Below are positions 1 through 10,599 of a stretch of DNA of 64,000 nucleotides, in pieces; position 1 is the first letter of the stretch, and each line of letters begins with the position of its first letter. The translations under genes and the position numbers were made by a program. The notes beneath the pieces are model-generated. The model saw only the letters and a program-made list of their open reading frames with translations. It was not told where the DNA came from and did no database searches. Origin of the DNA: Welwitschia mirabilis (taxonomy: Eukaryota; Gnetophyta; Gnetopsida; Welwitschiales); NCBI GenBank assembly GCA_051453625.1, contig JBOZIK010000001.1:23853641-23917640 (forward strand), given 5' to 3'.

Positions 1-1368
1 CTATGTCATTATCCCTAGCAACAACATCAAAATCTGTTTGTATGTAATATATTGAACCAAAACAAACTAGGTGAATATCTAGGATTTTTATCTCCACAGG
101 GATAATTATGGTGAACTTTATAGAAATTAAACAAGTTTTTGCTAGTCTTACAATTAGAATCTAAAGAAATAAGAAAAAAGAGATTGAAATAATTTTTTTG
201 AAACTTCATTTAGAGAGGTAGAAAAGTGAACTAGCTCCAAAGTTTAATTTAATTTGTCCTTCTGTACTTATTATGTCCAAAGGTATCCTATGAATTCTTG
301 AAATATACTTAATTAAGTAGTGATAGATAGGTCATGATGGCATAATCTCATACACCATATGAGGATCGGTGAACTTAAAAGTTACTTCATCCTTTAGAGC
401 CTTAAAAAGTATGAAAAGTAAGGACATAAAGTAGTCAAGATCCATTAAATAAAAGAGATTTAGAGCAATAAACTAAAGGATTTACTCAAATAAAAAATAT
501 CACTTAATAACTTAATTATTAAGCATTACAGGTGCAAAGTCATTTGCAACTTAAAATTAAAGCAAATAACTATTTGTATTAATTTCAAAAATACACATTA
601 CATTAATGTAGGAAGTATGGACTTATTAAGCTATTCTTAAAGTAAGATTGCTCTAAATCAAGTACTTAAACAGTTATGTCGACTTAATGCTTCAAGGATT
701 CTACTACTTTATCAAAATGAAGGATGATATAAATGTGGGTCAAGGCCCTTTTATAGTTGAGCATTGTGTGAGTCATGGTTATAAGCCTTTGGCTTGTAGC
801 ATTAGATGAATGGTTACAAAATATACCATTTAGCATTAAGTAGGAGTTTTATTATCTTGCATTAGATATACATTATCATGACAATCCCAACACTTATCTC
901 CTAGCATTGCTACTTCTATCAACTAATAATGTTGTCATGTTTCTCCACTATTATCCTACTCAATTCTTCCACATGTCACTGATGCGACTCATCATCATTA
1001 GCACTAGGTGTCATTGATAATGCTAGTTATTTCTAAGGTGAAATCTCATTAAGCCCATAACTAAATTTGGCTGAGTTTTGCCTAATAATTCTAGCACATG
1101 AGATTTAAGGTGTTTTACTTTGAAGAACTAGTAGTGCCAGTGACCTGCATAGTGGCGTTAGTGTTTTAAGCTAGATGAACATCATATCCTAGCATATCAT
1201 TTAAAATGAGATAAACATCCTAAAAAATTCATGGAAAGACGATAAGTTTATAATTAATATTAAAAAGAAATAGAAGACATAATTTCATGATAAATTGATT
1301 ATATTAATATCTTTTATTAAGTTAAATAAGTATAACTTGATCAAAATGTCAATTTTCACATGTTAATA
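1..1368 (-). mobile_element. Ty3/Gypsy 5' LTR, family A copy 1
   Basis: This is a long terminal repeat read on the minus strand, starting near 1368 (TATTAACATG, eroded from TG) and ending just before a primer-site-like sequence at 11-28. It matches two other copies in this window: 19355-20523 in the same orientation and 41000-42340 inverted. A TATA-like box (CTATAAAAGGG on the minus strand) lies at 746-756, and similar boxes occur in the other copies. An irregular 24-30 bp repeat built around a GCATTAG-like core runs through about 780-910. Because the primer site follows the LTR at the window edge, the body of the element should lie to the left of the window. The LTR abuts a truncated Copia integrase at about 1390, so it probably inserted into that element. 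No target duplication could be tested, because the left end is outside the window. Confidence 0.7.
11..28 (-). other. Gypsy primer-binding-site-like sequence
   Basis: The minus strand reads GATGTTGTTGCTAGGGAT. This is a decayed form of the TGGCGCCGTTGCCGGGGA-type sequence that follows the 5' LTR in many plant Athila/Tat Gypsy elements. It sits directly after the family A LTR, which supports calling that LTR the 5' one. The assignment rests on similarity to the known motif only. Confidence 0.5.
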
Positions 1369-1389
1369 GTAGTGCAAGGCTTAGAATTT

Positions 1390-3617
1390 ATATGTCATAA
1401 ATAAAACATGAAAAAATCTACTACAATCATTAATAAATGTGATGAAATATATGTTACCATTAAGGCTTGAGTTCTCATAGGCCCACGTATATCACTGTGC
1501 ATAACATTAAGAACACCTTTTACCCTTTTTTTAAGTCATGGAAAATGGGATTCTTGTTTGTTAACATTAAGTGCATTATTTACATTTGATTGTATCATGT
1601 ATTTTCATTTTTGGTAGCCCTTTTACAAGATCCTTTTCAATAATTTGCTTTATGTATTGAGTTGAATGATGATCCAATCTTTTATTCCAAATTTAAAACT
1701 CATCTTCTTGAAATATTAGATAGTTTGTATCCAACCCCCTATTCATCACACATTGTATAAATTATTGTCCATCGATGGTATTTTAAGCATGTTTCTATCC
1801 TCTGTGATGTGATAAAGTCCATCTTTTGACATGAAAAAAAGCCCCTTTTTCATTAATTATCCCAAACTTATTAAATTATATTGAAGATTAGGAACATATA
1901 GCACTTCATTTATGATTAATGATTTATTATTTAATGTTCTCAGCTTAATATCTTCAATATCTTTGAGATATATCCTCCATCAAATTCAACTGTCCCATTA
2001 ATCATTTTTGAATATGACACAAATATATTCTTTTGATTAGTTATATGTTTTGTACACTCACTATCAAAAATTCATTCTCCATTATTTGCTCGAAGATAAA
2101 CTTGTTCATCATTTTCCAACTACTCATCACTTTTATTTTCACAAGAATATTTATTATGGCATGTAAATTTTAATTGATTCATTGAACATTCTATAGCCAC
2201 AAATTTTATGTCATTTTTCCCTTGTTTTTCACATTGTGAAGTTTCCTCACTAACATAGGTTTGTAATTTATCTTTTACTTCATCACAAATTCTTTGCCTT
2301 TAATTCTTGGTAAAGTGACTGAATTTTCTATAGGAATAACATGTTCTATCTTTGTTATTATTTTCTCTTCCTTTTCCAACATTATTTGATTCATGATCTT
2401 TAGATGTATTTTAGGTGTTGAAATTACCATCATTCCCACCATTCCACTAAAGCAACTCCATTTTATTGATTTTCTTGTTGATAAACAACATTAGGGGAGA
2501 TGGTATCATTGGATATCCAATGGATTTCAGGGTAAATACACTTGAATAAGCCTTTCATAACCTCTTCCTCTTTCAAACCTTCTTCTATTTCCTCCTACTA
2601 AAGAAACTCCCTTTTTTTTAAAAAATTTTATTATTAATGAACAACATTAAGAAAGATGGTGTTGTTTGATATCTCATGAGATTTCAAGGTCAATTTAGCT
2701 TAAATAATCCTTGCAATCAAGTCTTTTAATGATACACTACTTAAACCAAATGTGTTATTTAATACAATGGATGTCTTTCATGTATTTTAAGGTAAGGGAT
2801 CTCAACACCTTTGAGGTAACATCATTAGAAGAGATATTGCGACTAGCATCATGTCACTTTCTTACCATATATCTTATTCTCATGACATATTCTTTTATGC
2901 CTTCATCTTCTTTTCTTCTTATGTTCTCATACTTAGCCCTAAAATTCCAAAGTTTTATCCCTTGAGACTTTTGATGTTCAAGGTAGGCCTTATCTAATCC
3001 CTGACACCTGCATAGGATATAATATGCCTCATTTCTTCTTCATTAAAGGTAGCATATATTGCTACCATTAAGTGTGCATCATTTATTTCATATTATTCTT
3101 ATTTAGCCCTCCTTTTCTTTTTTTAAAGATTAGTTATAGGCACAAGATTATAAATGTAATTTTGGGAGTAAGTCCATAGTCTAAGAGACTTAATATGCAT
3201 TAACATCTTGATTTCACATATGTCAAAGTAGTCCCTATTAAACATTGGACATTATTATTATGGATCATGAATGTTATTTCTCCTTTTTTTGATGCAAAAC
3301 CTTCTAAATTAGTGTCTTGTTTCTTTGACTCTTCTTGTTTGAGATAAAGTCTTATAAATTAGTGCCTTCTTTATTTGGCTTTTTCCTTGTTTGAGTTTTG
3401 GGATCAACTTCCTTTTGAAATTCTCTTCTTGTTTTTGATGACTTTTTTAGTGGGTTGTCTATCAAGCTTCAATATTTCTTCAAAGTTTCTATTCTTAGAT
3501 CTTCTTAAATAGTTCTTATCAAACTTATCAATTCTAATAACTCTTTTATCCTTTCAAATTTGATTCATTTACTATTATATAATTAATTTTTCTTGTATTT
3601 TGACTCTCATACCAAAA
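1390..3617 (-). pseudogene. Copia gag-protease-integrase remnant
   Basis: This is the internal region of a Ty1/Copia retrotransposon on the minus strand, broken by many stops and frame changes. Reading from high to low coordinates, the gag (UBN2-type capsid) lies around 2700-3000, with recognisable pieces such as GIKEYVMRIRYMVRK and KVLRSLTLKYMKDI. The aspartic protease is at about 1985-2080, with FDSECTKHIT where the family has a DSG core. The gag-pre-integrase zinc region is at 1560-1692 (WNKRLDHHSTQY, KDLVKGLPKM, QTRIPF). The start of integrase is at 1441-1505 (HSDIRGPMRTQALM). Reverse transcriptase and RNase H are absent: the coding signal stops where the family A Gypsy LTR begins. Two diverged direct repeats (about 2476-2555 and 2628-2715) lie in the gag/leader part. 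A 5' primer site at 3601-3614 sets the upstream end. Confidence 0.8.
3601..3614 (-). other. Copia primer binding site (initiator Met tRNA)
   Basis: The minus strand reads TGGTATGAGAGTCA, close to the TGGTATCAGAGCC site complementary to plant initiator methionine tRNA. It lies upstream of the gag remnant on the same strand. A TACA end just beyond it (3618-3621) marks the 3' end of the 5' LTR. Confidence 0.7.
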
Positions 3618-4440
3618 TGTAGTATACAAAAAATACCATAATAATTATAAATTTATAACAAAAAGTAATGTGAATAGTAATAAATAAGTAAAATATTGAA
3701 TTAGATTAATAGTAAATTAAATTTGTTTTATTAATGGAAAAATTTTAATTTACAATAGTAAATAGCCACATAGTTTAAGGAAATATGGATTGTCATAAAG
3801 ACAACAACAAGGAATCTTCCTCTTTCTTCTTCAATGACATGATACCTCTTTCAATGACACACAAGCCTGAGAATAGGGGTTGATCCTTTTGTTATTGGTT
3901 ATCCTTCTTCTTCTTTACTTCTGTTTCTCTTTCTCACTTTTGGATTCTTTTGAAAAAATGACTTCTTGTCATATTTGAATGCTTCAAAGAGTCTCTTTTC
4001 ATGGGACACATCTCTTAATTTGCAGAGACACCATTTAATGGCTAATAAATTAGTTTTTTTAATGTCTAACTAGGACACCTAACAAGACTATCATAGTTTC
4101 TTGCCTGTTTACCTTTAAAAACTGACTTAAAAATTACCTTTTAAGTCAGTTTTAAGGAGCTCTTTTCAATTTTTTTTTGAAATTTATTTTTTAAATTTAA
4201 AGTAATTTTTAACCATACTCTGACAAATAAATTATATATTCTTAATCTATTCTCCATGCCCTTTTAAATAAGACATTGATTCTTTAATTTTGAGAAGTTA
4301 GGTAGTTAAGAGTTAACTAACTCCATTAACAAATATGCTAGGAATTTTGAACTTCTAATTTCAAATGGATGAACTGCATGATTTTCTTATCTGATGGTAT
4401 TATTTTCATTATGTTTGAACCTCATTTATGCCTCAAAATG
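3618..4440 (-). mobile_element. Putative 5' LTR of the Copia element
   Basis: AT-rich, non-coding sequence immediately upstream (on the minus strand) of the Copia primer site. By position it should be the 5' LTR. There is no second copy in the window to align, so its outer boundary is a guess. It contains a perfect 15-bp hairpin at 4118-4153. Confidence 0.35.
4118..4153. repeat. Perfect 15-bp inverted repeat, 6-nt loop
   Basis: AAAACTGACTTAAAA at 4118-4132 is matched exactly by its reverse complement at 4139-4153, with loop ATTACC. It lies in a non-coding stretch, probably an LTR. No terminator or RNA function can be assigned. Confidence 0.8.
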
Positions 4441-4899
4441 AATACAATTATATAGGTAGTTATAAAAAGAATGGATTGGTTTTAACATGCAACTACCTTA
4501 TTTTATTGATGTAAAACATGAATTTGATGTACTCTTCAAGGTGATTCAAATGATGCAAAGATTATATTAATTTCATCATTAATTAAGAAGGGAATTAATT
4601 AAGTGTTAGTTAAGACTTAAGTAATGACCTTTATGAACTATTAATCATATGACAAATCTGATTCCATAGATATTTTATTTATAGTGTAGGCTATAAAAGA
4701 TTGGGATATATTACTTAGGTGCTTAATTAGTTTCTCATAACTTAATCTTTGTTTGTTGCTATGGGTAATGGTAGGTATGGCTATCTATATAACGACCTAT
4801 GGTTCACATTAAAAATAGGTTTACTTAGTTCTATGCATTGTGAATATGTGTTTAAATAATAATTTTGGTAATGAGAAGTGACGTTTTTAATAAAGAAGA
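4441..4899. other. AT-rich stretch, nothing recognised
   Basis: No reading frame, repeat match or structural motif could be supported here. It may be the leader or flank of the Gypsy element that follows. Confidence 0.5.
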
Positions 4900-6452
4900 T
4901 ATTTGCATGTGTTTCTTACATGGCAAATGATGGAAATTGTGTGAAGTGACTAAATTATCACAAGAAGATACAACAATTTTCATGAATGTCTATCATATTG
5001 TGTTGGGTAATCCACGTGTTGGTGGTGAATATGGTATAATAGATGCAAGAAATAATACCATAGAAATAAACACATCTCATTAGAGGAAGACTCAAAAATC
5101 ATTAGATTGCAAGAGGAAGACAAACATGCTTGCATAAGTGAAAGAGAAAGGGAATGTATATTACATGCTTATAGAGGGCAAGCACTATATGAAATTCAAA
5201 GCTTTTATAAAAGAATGGTATTATCACTTACATTAAGTGAAAGTCTTTAGTAATAACTTAATTTTAAATGAGGTTTAAATACTACTAGAGGAGTTCTCAA
5301 ATATATTAGTAGAAAATTTACCAAATGGCTTCATTCATAACAAAGCATTTTTCATTAGATTAATTTTTAGAATAAGCCTTTCCAATCTTGCAGCCTATAG
5401 AATGCCTTTAGTAGATTAGAAAGAATTAAAAAAACAAGAATATTTTATAGAAAGAACTAATAAGAGAAAGTGTAGAACTTGTACTATAGTAATGGCATTG
5501 ACATGTAACAAGGAGCAAAAAGGATGGTGCATGTGCATCAATTCTAAAGTCATATATCATATTAGAGTGAAATATCATTTTTGCATACCATGTATGGATG
5601 ACAGCTTATATAAATTATAGGAACATCTTGATTTAGTGAACTGGATTCGAAGAACGGATACCACCAAGCCCATGTCAAAGACGAGCATGAATGAAAGACT
5701 GATTTCCAACACTTAATCGACTGTATGAAGGGATGATTGTTCTATTTGGATAAAGTATTTCTCTAAGAACCCTCATGCAGTGAGGTACTAAAACCATACT
5801 CAAATAACTTTATTATCATATTTATTGATGACATTTAAGCATATAATTAAAGTTATATAAATCATATAGATCATTTTTTGAATATTGGAAGAAAAAATTG
5901 TTATTAAATATAAAACTATGAGTTCATGAGGAAAGAGCTCATTTATTTTGGCCTTCTTGTGTCAAAAGTTCAATTAAAGGTTGGTTTAGAAAAGATAAGA
6001 ACCATTGTTGGATGGCCAAGACCTAAGAATGTAAGATATGTGAGAACAATTTTAAGTCCTGGACGTTTTTGTAAAAGTTTTATATGTGGATTCAGTCATA
6101 TAGTATTAGAGAGAATAGGAATAACCAAAGCAATCAACAATAGACTATATTAAAGACAAAGAAATTGAAATGAACTTTTAAGTATTAAAAAAAAGTTGTG
6201 TCAAGATTCTATGTTAGCACTTCTATCTATACTCTAATAAATTTTTGAAAGTGGAATGCGTGCAAATGATAAAGGCATTGATGGAATTCTGTTACGAGAA
6301 GGAAAACTAATTGCACAATGTCAAAAGAGGATAACATTGTCATTTACACAAAGAAGTCATTCTATATATAGACCATCTACGTTTATTGTTTATTCAAAAG
6401 CAAACTAAAATCCTTATCAAATATATCAATTGGGTGGAATAGCTATAAGAAT
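4900..6452 (+). pseudogene. Gypsy (chromovirus-like) reverse transcriptase and RNase H remnant
   Basis: This is the polymerase part of a Ty3/Gypsy element, with many stops. Around 5290-5600 the sequence gives VENLPNGL, AAYRMP and KGWCMCINSKVI, which correspond to the region before and within the RT palm (family: LPNRPAYRM, WRMCVDSRAIN). At 5926-6150 an open stretch (start MRKELIYFG) includes GLEKIRTIVGWPRPKNVR. This matches the thumb/connection segment that in the family reads approximately G...D..K...I..WP.PK. At 6240-6440 come FESGMRANDKGIDGILL and a later HSIYRP piece, matching RNase H (E.DASG.GIG.VL). The YVDD box lies in a badly decayed stretch at about 5820-5870 (YLLMTF). The segment from 5525 is repeated after the following gap. 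Confidence 0.85.
5525..6452 (+). repeat. Left copy of gap-flanking duplication (RT/RNase H)
   Basis: This 928-bp segment is nearly identical to 6553-7494. It ends exactly at a 100-N gap whose other side begins with the second copy. The right copy also carries a short extra stretch near 6910-6930. The most likely reading is two overlapping contig ends or alleles that were not merged. Confidence 0.9.
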
Positions 6453-6552
6453 NNNNNNNNNNNNNNNNNNNNNNNNNNNNNNNNNNNNNNNNNNNNNNNN
6501 NNNNNNNNNNNNNNNNNNNNNNNNNNNNNNNNNNNNNNNNNNNNNNNNNNNN

Positions 6553-7494
6553 GGTGCATGTGCATCAATTCTAGAGTCATATACCATATTAGAGTGAAAT
6601 ATCATTTTTGCATACCATGTATGGATGACATCTTATATAAATTATAGGAACATCTTGATTTAGTGAACTGGAATCAAAGAATGGATACCACCAAGCCCAT
6701 GTCAAAGACGAACATGAATGAAAAACTGATTTCCAACACTTAATCGACTGTATGAGGGGATGATTGTTCTATTTGGATAAAGTATTGCTCTAAGAACCCT
6801 CATGCAGTGAGGTACTAAAACAATACTTAAATAACTTTATTATCATATTTATTGATGACATTTGAGCATATAATTAAAGTTATATAAATCATATAGATCA
6901 TTTTTTATTAGTTGTAAGAATATTGGAAGAAAAAATTGTTATTAAATATAAAGAACTATGAGTTCATGAGGAAAGAGCTCATTTATTTTGGCTTTCTTGT
7001 GTTAAATGGTCAATTAAAGGTTGGTTTAGAAAAGATAAGAACCATTGTTGAATGGCCAAGACCTAAGAATGTAAGATATGTGAGAACAATTTTAAGTCTT
7101 GGACGTTTTTGTAAAAGTTTTATATGTGGATTCAGTCATATAGTGTTAGAGATAATAGGAATGATCAAAGTAATTAACAATAGACTATTTTAAAGACAAA
7201 GAAATTGAAATGAACTTTTAAGTATAAAAAAAAAAGTTGTGTCAAGATTCTATGTTAGCACTTCTATCTATACTTTAATAAATTTTTGAAAGTGGAATGC
7301 ATGCAAATGATAAAGGCATTGATGGAATTCTGTTACAAGAAGGAAAACTAATTGCACAATGTCAAAAGAGGGTAACATTGTCATTTACACAAAGAACTCA
7401 TTCTGTATATAGACCATCTATGTTTATTGTTTATTCGAAAGCAAACTAAAGTCCTTACCAAATATATCAAGTGGGTGGAATAGCTATAAGAATT
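6553..7494 (+). repeat. Right copy of gap-flanking duplication (RT/RNase H)
   Basis: Second copy of 5525-6452. It again contains the RT thumb segment (open from 6936 to 7193) and the RNase H start, and then continues into sequence absent from the left copy (7495 onward). A reader should count one RT/RNase H here, not two. Confidence 0.9.
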
Positions 7495-8560
7495 TCACTT
7501 CATGTCAAAATATAAAAAGGGACAGAAGATGTAGTATGGTTATGGAGATAGTAGTAGAAGCATTTAAATGGAAGGATATGAAGTATGATAAAGATCTAGA
7601 CTTCGATTAGATATTGGAGGAGTTTAGGAAGTGGAGAACATTTTGTAGGTTTTCAAAAAAAAAGAAAAAAGCTAGTTTTCTATATAAGGATAAAAAGTTA
7701 TGCATTCCAAGAGGATCATTACATAGAAAATAATAGGGAAGAGACATGTTGGATGATTAACTAAGCACTTTGGCTAAGGAAGGTTTATCACCTCAATTAA
7801 AAAAAGCGCTATGACTAGCCCAAAATTAAAAGCAAGATTAGCAAATTTATAAGGTGCTATAGAATTTATCAACATGCAAAAGAAAATTTGTAAATTCCAC
7901 TTATCATGCAAAGACATTGGTAACTTTGTTACATGTTTACCACATTGCAAACCAAGAAAAAGGTTGCCTTACCATATTAATTGATTATTTCTCTAAAGTA
8001 GCACATTTTGTTGTTTGTAATAAGCTAGCAAGTCCTAGATGTATTACGAAGATATTCTTTATCATGAGTGCCCAAAACCATTATCTTAGATATAGATGTT
8101 ATGTTTGTAAATACATTTGGAAGGGCTTATGGAAACAATCAGAGGCACAACTGGATTTTGGTATAGTTAGTTATCCACACACTAATAGACAACTAGAGGT
8201 TATATACACAAGTTTAGGAAATCAACTTCATTGTGTATGCCAAAAGATTACAAAAGATGCCAAGAAAATCTTCAATTTTGAATGGGCCACAAAGGTCTCC
8301 ATTTGCAAAAGAAATGATGGAGCTATGTACAAAAATAAAAAGAGGAACTACCTCTCAGAATGAAGTTTATAGAGTATATCTTAGTAGTCGATAAACACAA
8401 ATGAGAAGTGCATTTCTATGTGGGTGATGAACTTTTGTTAAGGCTAAATGCAACAAGACAACATACAGAAGACGAGAAGATATTGTCTTAAAGGATTGGG
8501 TCATTTTGCACTGCTAGAAAGATGTCGAATAATGCTTATTTGATAAACCTTTTGTGAAGA
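7495..8560 (+). pseudogene. Gypsy integrase remnant
   Basis: This continues the Gypsy pol after RNase H. Around 7680-7710 a KLCIPRGSLH piece fits the start of the zinc-binding domain. The open stretch from 7917 to 8363 contains LIDYFSKVAHFVVCNK, the first catalytic strand (family: VDRFSKMAHF.PC). It later has YPHTNRQLEVIYTSLGN, which matches HPQTDGQTEVVNRTLGN near the end of the catalytic core. The stretch at 8420-8540 (FYVGDELLLRL, ARKMSNNAYLINL) matches the C-terminal GPY/F-type module. A stretch in the middle of the core is missing or scrambled, so the catalytic acids are not all present. The enzyme would have inserted the element's cDNA into chromosomal DNA; this copy cannot be active. 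Confidence 0.85.
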
Positions 8561-8665
8561 AATGAGAATGAGCTAGATGGTCATTGTTGCACACTTACAC
8601 AGGTGTTATGAAAATTATCAAGATACTGTAATGGAGGAGAGCACAAGAGGAGGAGAACACTAAGA

Positions 8666-8959
8666 TGTGTGGAAAAATTAGTTTTATGAAGGTGATATTT
8701 ATTGGGCAATAAAATAGTTTTTTAAAGTTAAGTTGTATGTCATACAACAATGTTTTGAAATGTATGTCCAACCCCCAAGTAGGCGTTACTACTACACAGA
8801 TTTAAAACCCAAACAAAGAAATGATAAACCCTAGATTTCTCTCAGCATTTGATGCTTTATAATAATATATGGATTGGAATCTTTTCATTTTTCTGCATGT
8901 AAGGACGAATAAATGAATAGTAAAAACCTTTTTTTAAATATATATGAATCTTGGTTAAA
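8666..8959 (+). mobile_element. Probable 3' LTR of the Gypsy element, cut by a gap
   Basis: A purine-rich tract (AAGAGGAGGAGAACA, 8644-8658) follows the integrase and could be the polypurine tract. The sequence then starts TGTGTGGAAAAATTAG, a plausible LTR start, and runs as AT-rich non-coding DNA into a 100-N gap at 8960-9059. No partner LTR is visible in the window. Confidence 0.45.
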
Positions 8960-9156
8960 NNNNNNNNNNNNNNNNNNNNNNNNNNNNNNNNNNNNNNNNN
9001 NNNNNNNNNNNNNNNNNNNNNNNNNNNNNNNNNNNNNNNNNNNNNNNNNNNNNNNNNNNTCATTCCCTAGAATATATGATGACAAATGAACCCCGAGCAC
9101 CGGGACAGAGCCAAAATGACCAGTAGACTTATTGTAGTATTAAATACTACACATAT

Positions 9157-9228
9157 AGCTCCCAGCGAGGATCGAACTCGCGACCTTTCGCTTACGAAGC
9201 GAACGCACTACCACTATGCTATGGAAGC
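9157..9228 (-). tRNA. tRNA-Thr(CGU) or tRNA-Thr-derived SINE head
   Basis: The minus strand folds into a full cloverleaf. The acceptor GCTTCCA pairs with TGGGAGC. The D arm is GCAT/GTGC. The anticodon arm TTCGC-TTCGTAA-GCGAA puts CGT at the anticodon (threonine). The T arm is GCGAG-TTCGATC-CTCGC. The internal promoter boxes are good: TAGCATAGTGG (box A) and AGTTCGATCCT (box B). There is no intron. The discriminator base would be T and there is no T-run terminator directly after it, both unusual for a working plant nuclear gene. It does not resemble the plastid trnT genes. It could be a true tRNA gene, a pseudogene, or the 5' head of a SINE whose body runs toward the gap at 9059. Confidence 0.75.
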
Positions 9229-9248
9229 GGTGAATGAAAATGTTTGTG

Positions 9249-9388
9249 CGACTCATCCTTCACAAAATAATCCGCGTAGTGAACATGATGACGTGTGATT
9301 GTGCATGTTGTCGCTGCAGCTCCAAAAATAAGCGACTTACTTCCTATGTACGACCCCTGTGATCCGCTTACTCTTCACGGATGAGTCG
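9249..9388. repeat. 10-bp inverted repeat beside the tRNA-like gene
   Basis: CGACTCATCC at 9249-9258 is matched exactly by GGATGAGTCG at 9379-9388, with about 120 bases between. A smaller hairpin (ATCCG/CGGAT, 9362-9382) overlaps the right arm. The function is unknown. Confidence 0.5.
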
Positions 9389-10599
9389 TAGTGACGCTTG
9401 TGGCTAATGGATATTCATATTGCGACACGACATGCTTCGACAGCATTTCTTCGAGCACAAGTTCCCCTCATCTTCCGTTGCTAGATAATTCTCGGGACTG
9501 CTTTACAGGCTTCCTCATCAATCGATTACCTCTCAAAATAACATGGAAATGAGTTTTGTGAAGTGAGCATATGCTTGAGGACAAGTTAACTTCATCTTAG
9601 AACTAATGTGAGCAACTCTAAGGCAATGACTAAACCTCACCCAAAGAATACATGCCTTGAAATGCCAGTGTGTGCCACAATAACATGACAAGACTCAAAG
9701 GCCTCGACAGCACAACTATGTGGTGCCAATGCAACTAGTGGCCTAATAACCCTTAGCAAGAAATGGCTACACATTCACTAATGAGATCAGTTGCTACTAC
9801 TTGGGTGTAATCATACTAACTGGCTACATTAAACAATCAGGGCATGATGTAAGTGTCTTGACTAGATTTAATCCCTCATAACCCTTGTAAGCGTTAGCTT
9901 GACTTGAATCTTTTAACAAAGCTTCTTTAAACAAACATCACAACCTTACTCTAAAACTATGCGCCGACTCATATTGCCCATGTAATATAGCCTAATGGTG
10001 TATTTGAATTCCTGATTGCATGATGATTCATATGACATTAGGTCTGATAGCTATAATTATGCCTCTTGTATCTGAGCCCTAAGTTACAAATGTGTGCTAA
10101 CAACAAAGCATAGCTATTCTCAACCAACCAAGACATCAATACGAGCTCTAGTTCCACTTTGCGTGTCATACCATCAATAGTCCACCAAAGGGTAGGTTTA
10201 ATTTTGGAGCAAGCATATCTCTTGCCTATTGCTCCTAACTAACCCTTTCTCCTTTACCTAAGTTTGCATCCACTACTTTTCGAACTTGAACACTCATAGC
10301 TCTAGTAGTTAACACCTAGATGTTTATTGATAATCTCTTAATTAGAAAATCATCCCTAACTCAAGGGATCTTCCTCCCTTCCTTGTAGGCACTTCTTCCT
10401 TGGGATTGCTTTTGTGTGTAGTTTCTAGTGCTCATACTTCTCCTCAATGCCCTATCATGTTCTTAAATTAGATACCATTACTAACTAAAACCATAGCACG
10501 TAGTAAAAGAAGGTTATTCTTCTCTAACATTGGTTCAACTTCCTAAGCAAATAATCCCATGTGAATAGAACCTTAAAAGAACCATGCATGTGATTTTCT

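Noticed and set aside
2711-2965. 84-codon plus-strand open frame
   Set aside because: The minus strand of the same region encodes the Copia gag, so this is its shadow.
9086-9298. 70-codon open frame (SEDRTRDLSLTKRTHYHYAM)
   Set aside because: It is the antisense of the tRNA-Thr-like gene; such peptides are a known annotation artefact of tRNA genes.
9361-9400. GGATGAGTCG region considered as a hammerhead ribozyme core
   Set aside because: The CTGATGA box and a matching GAAA box and cleavage triplet are not present; only a 10-bp inverted repeat is supported.
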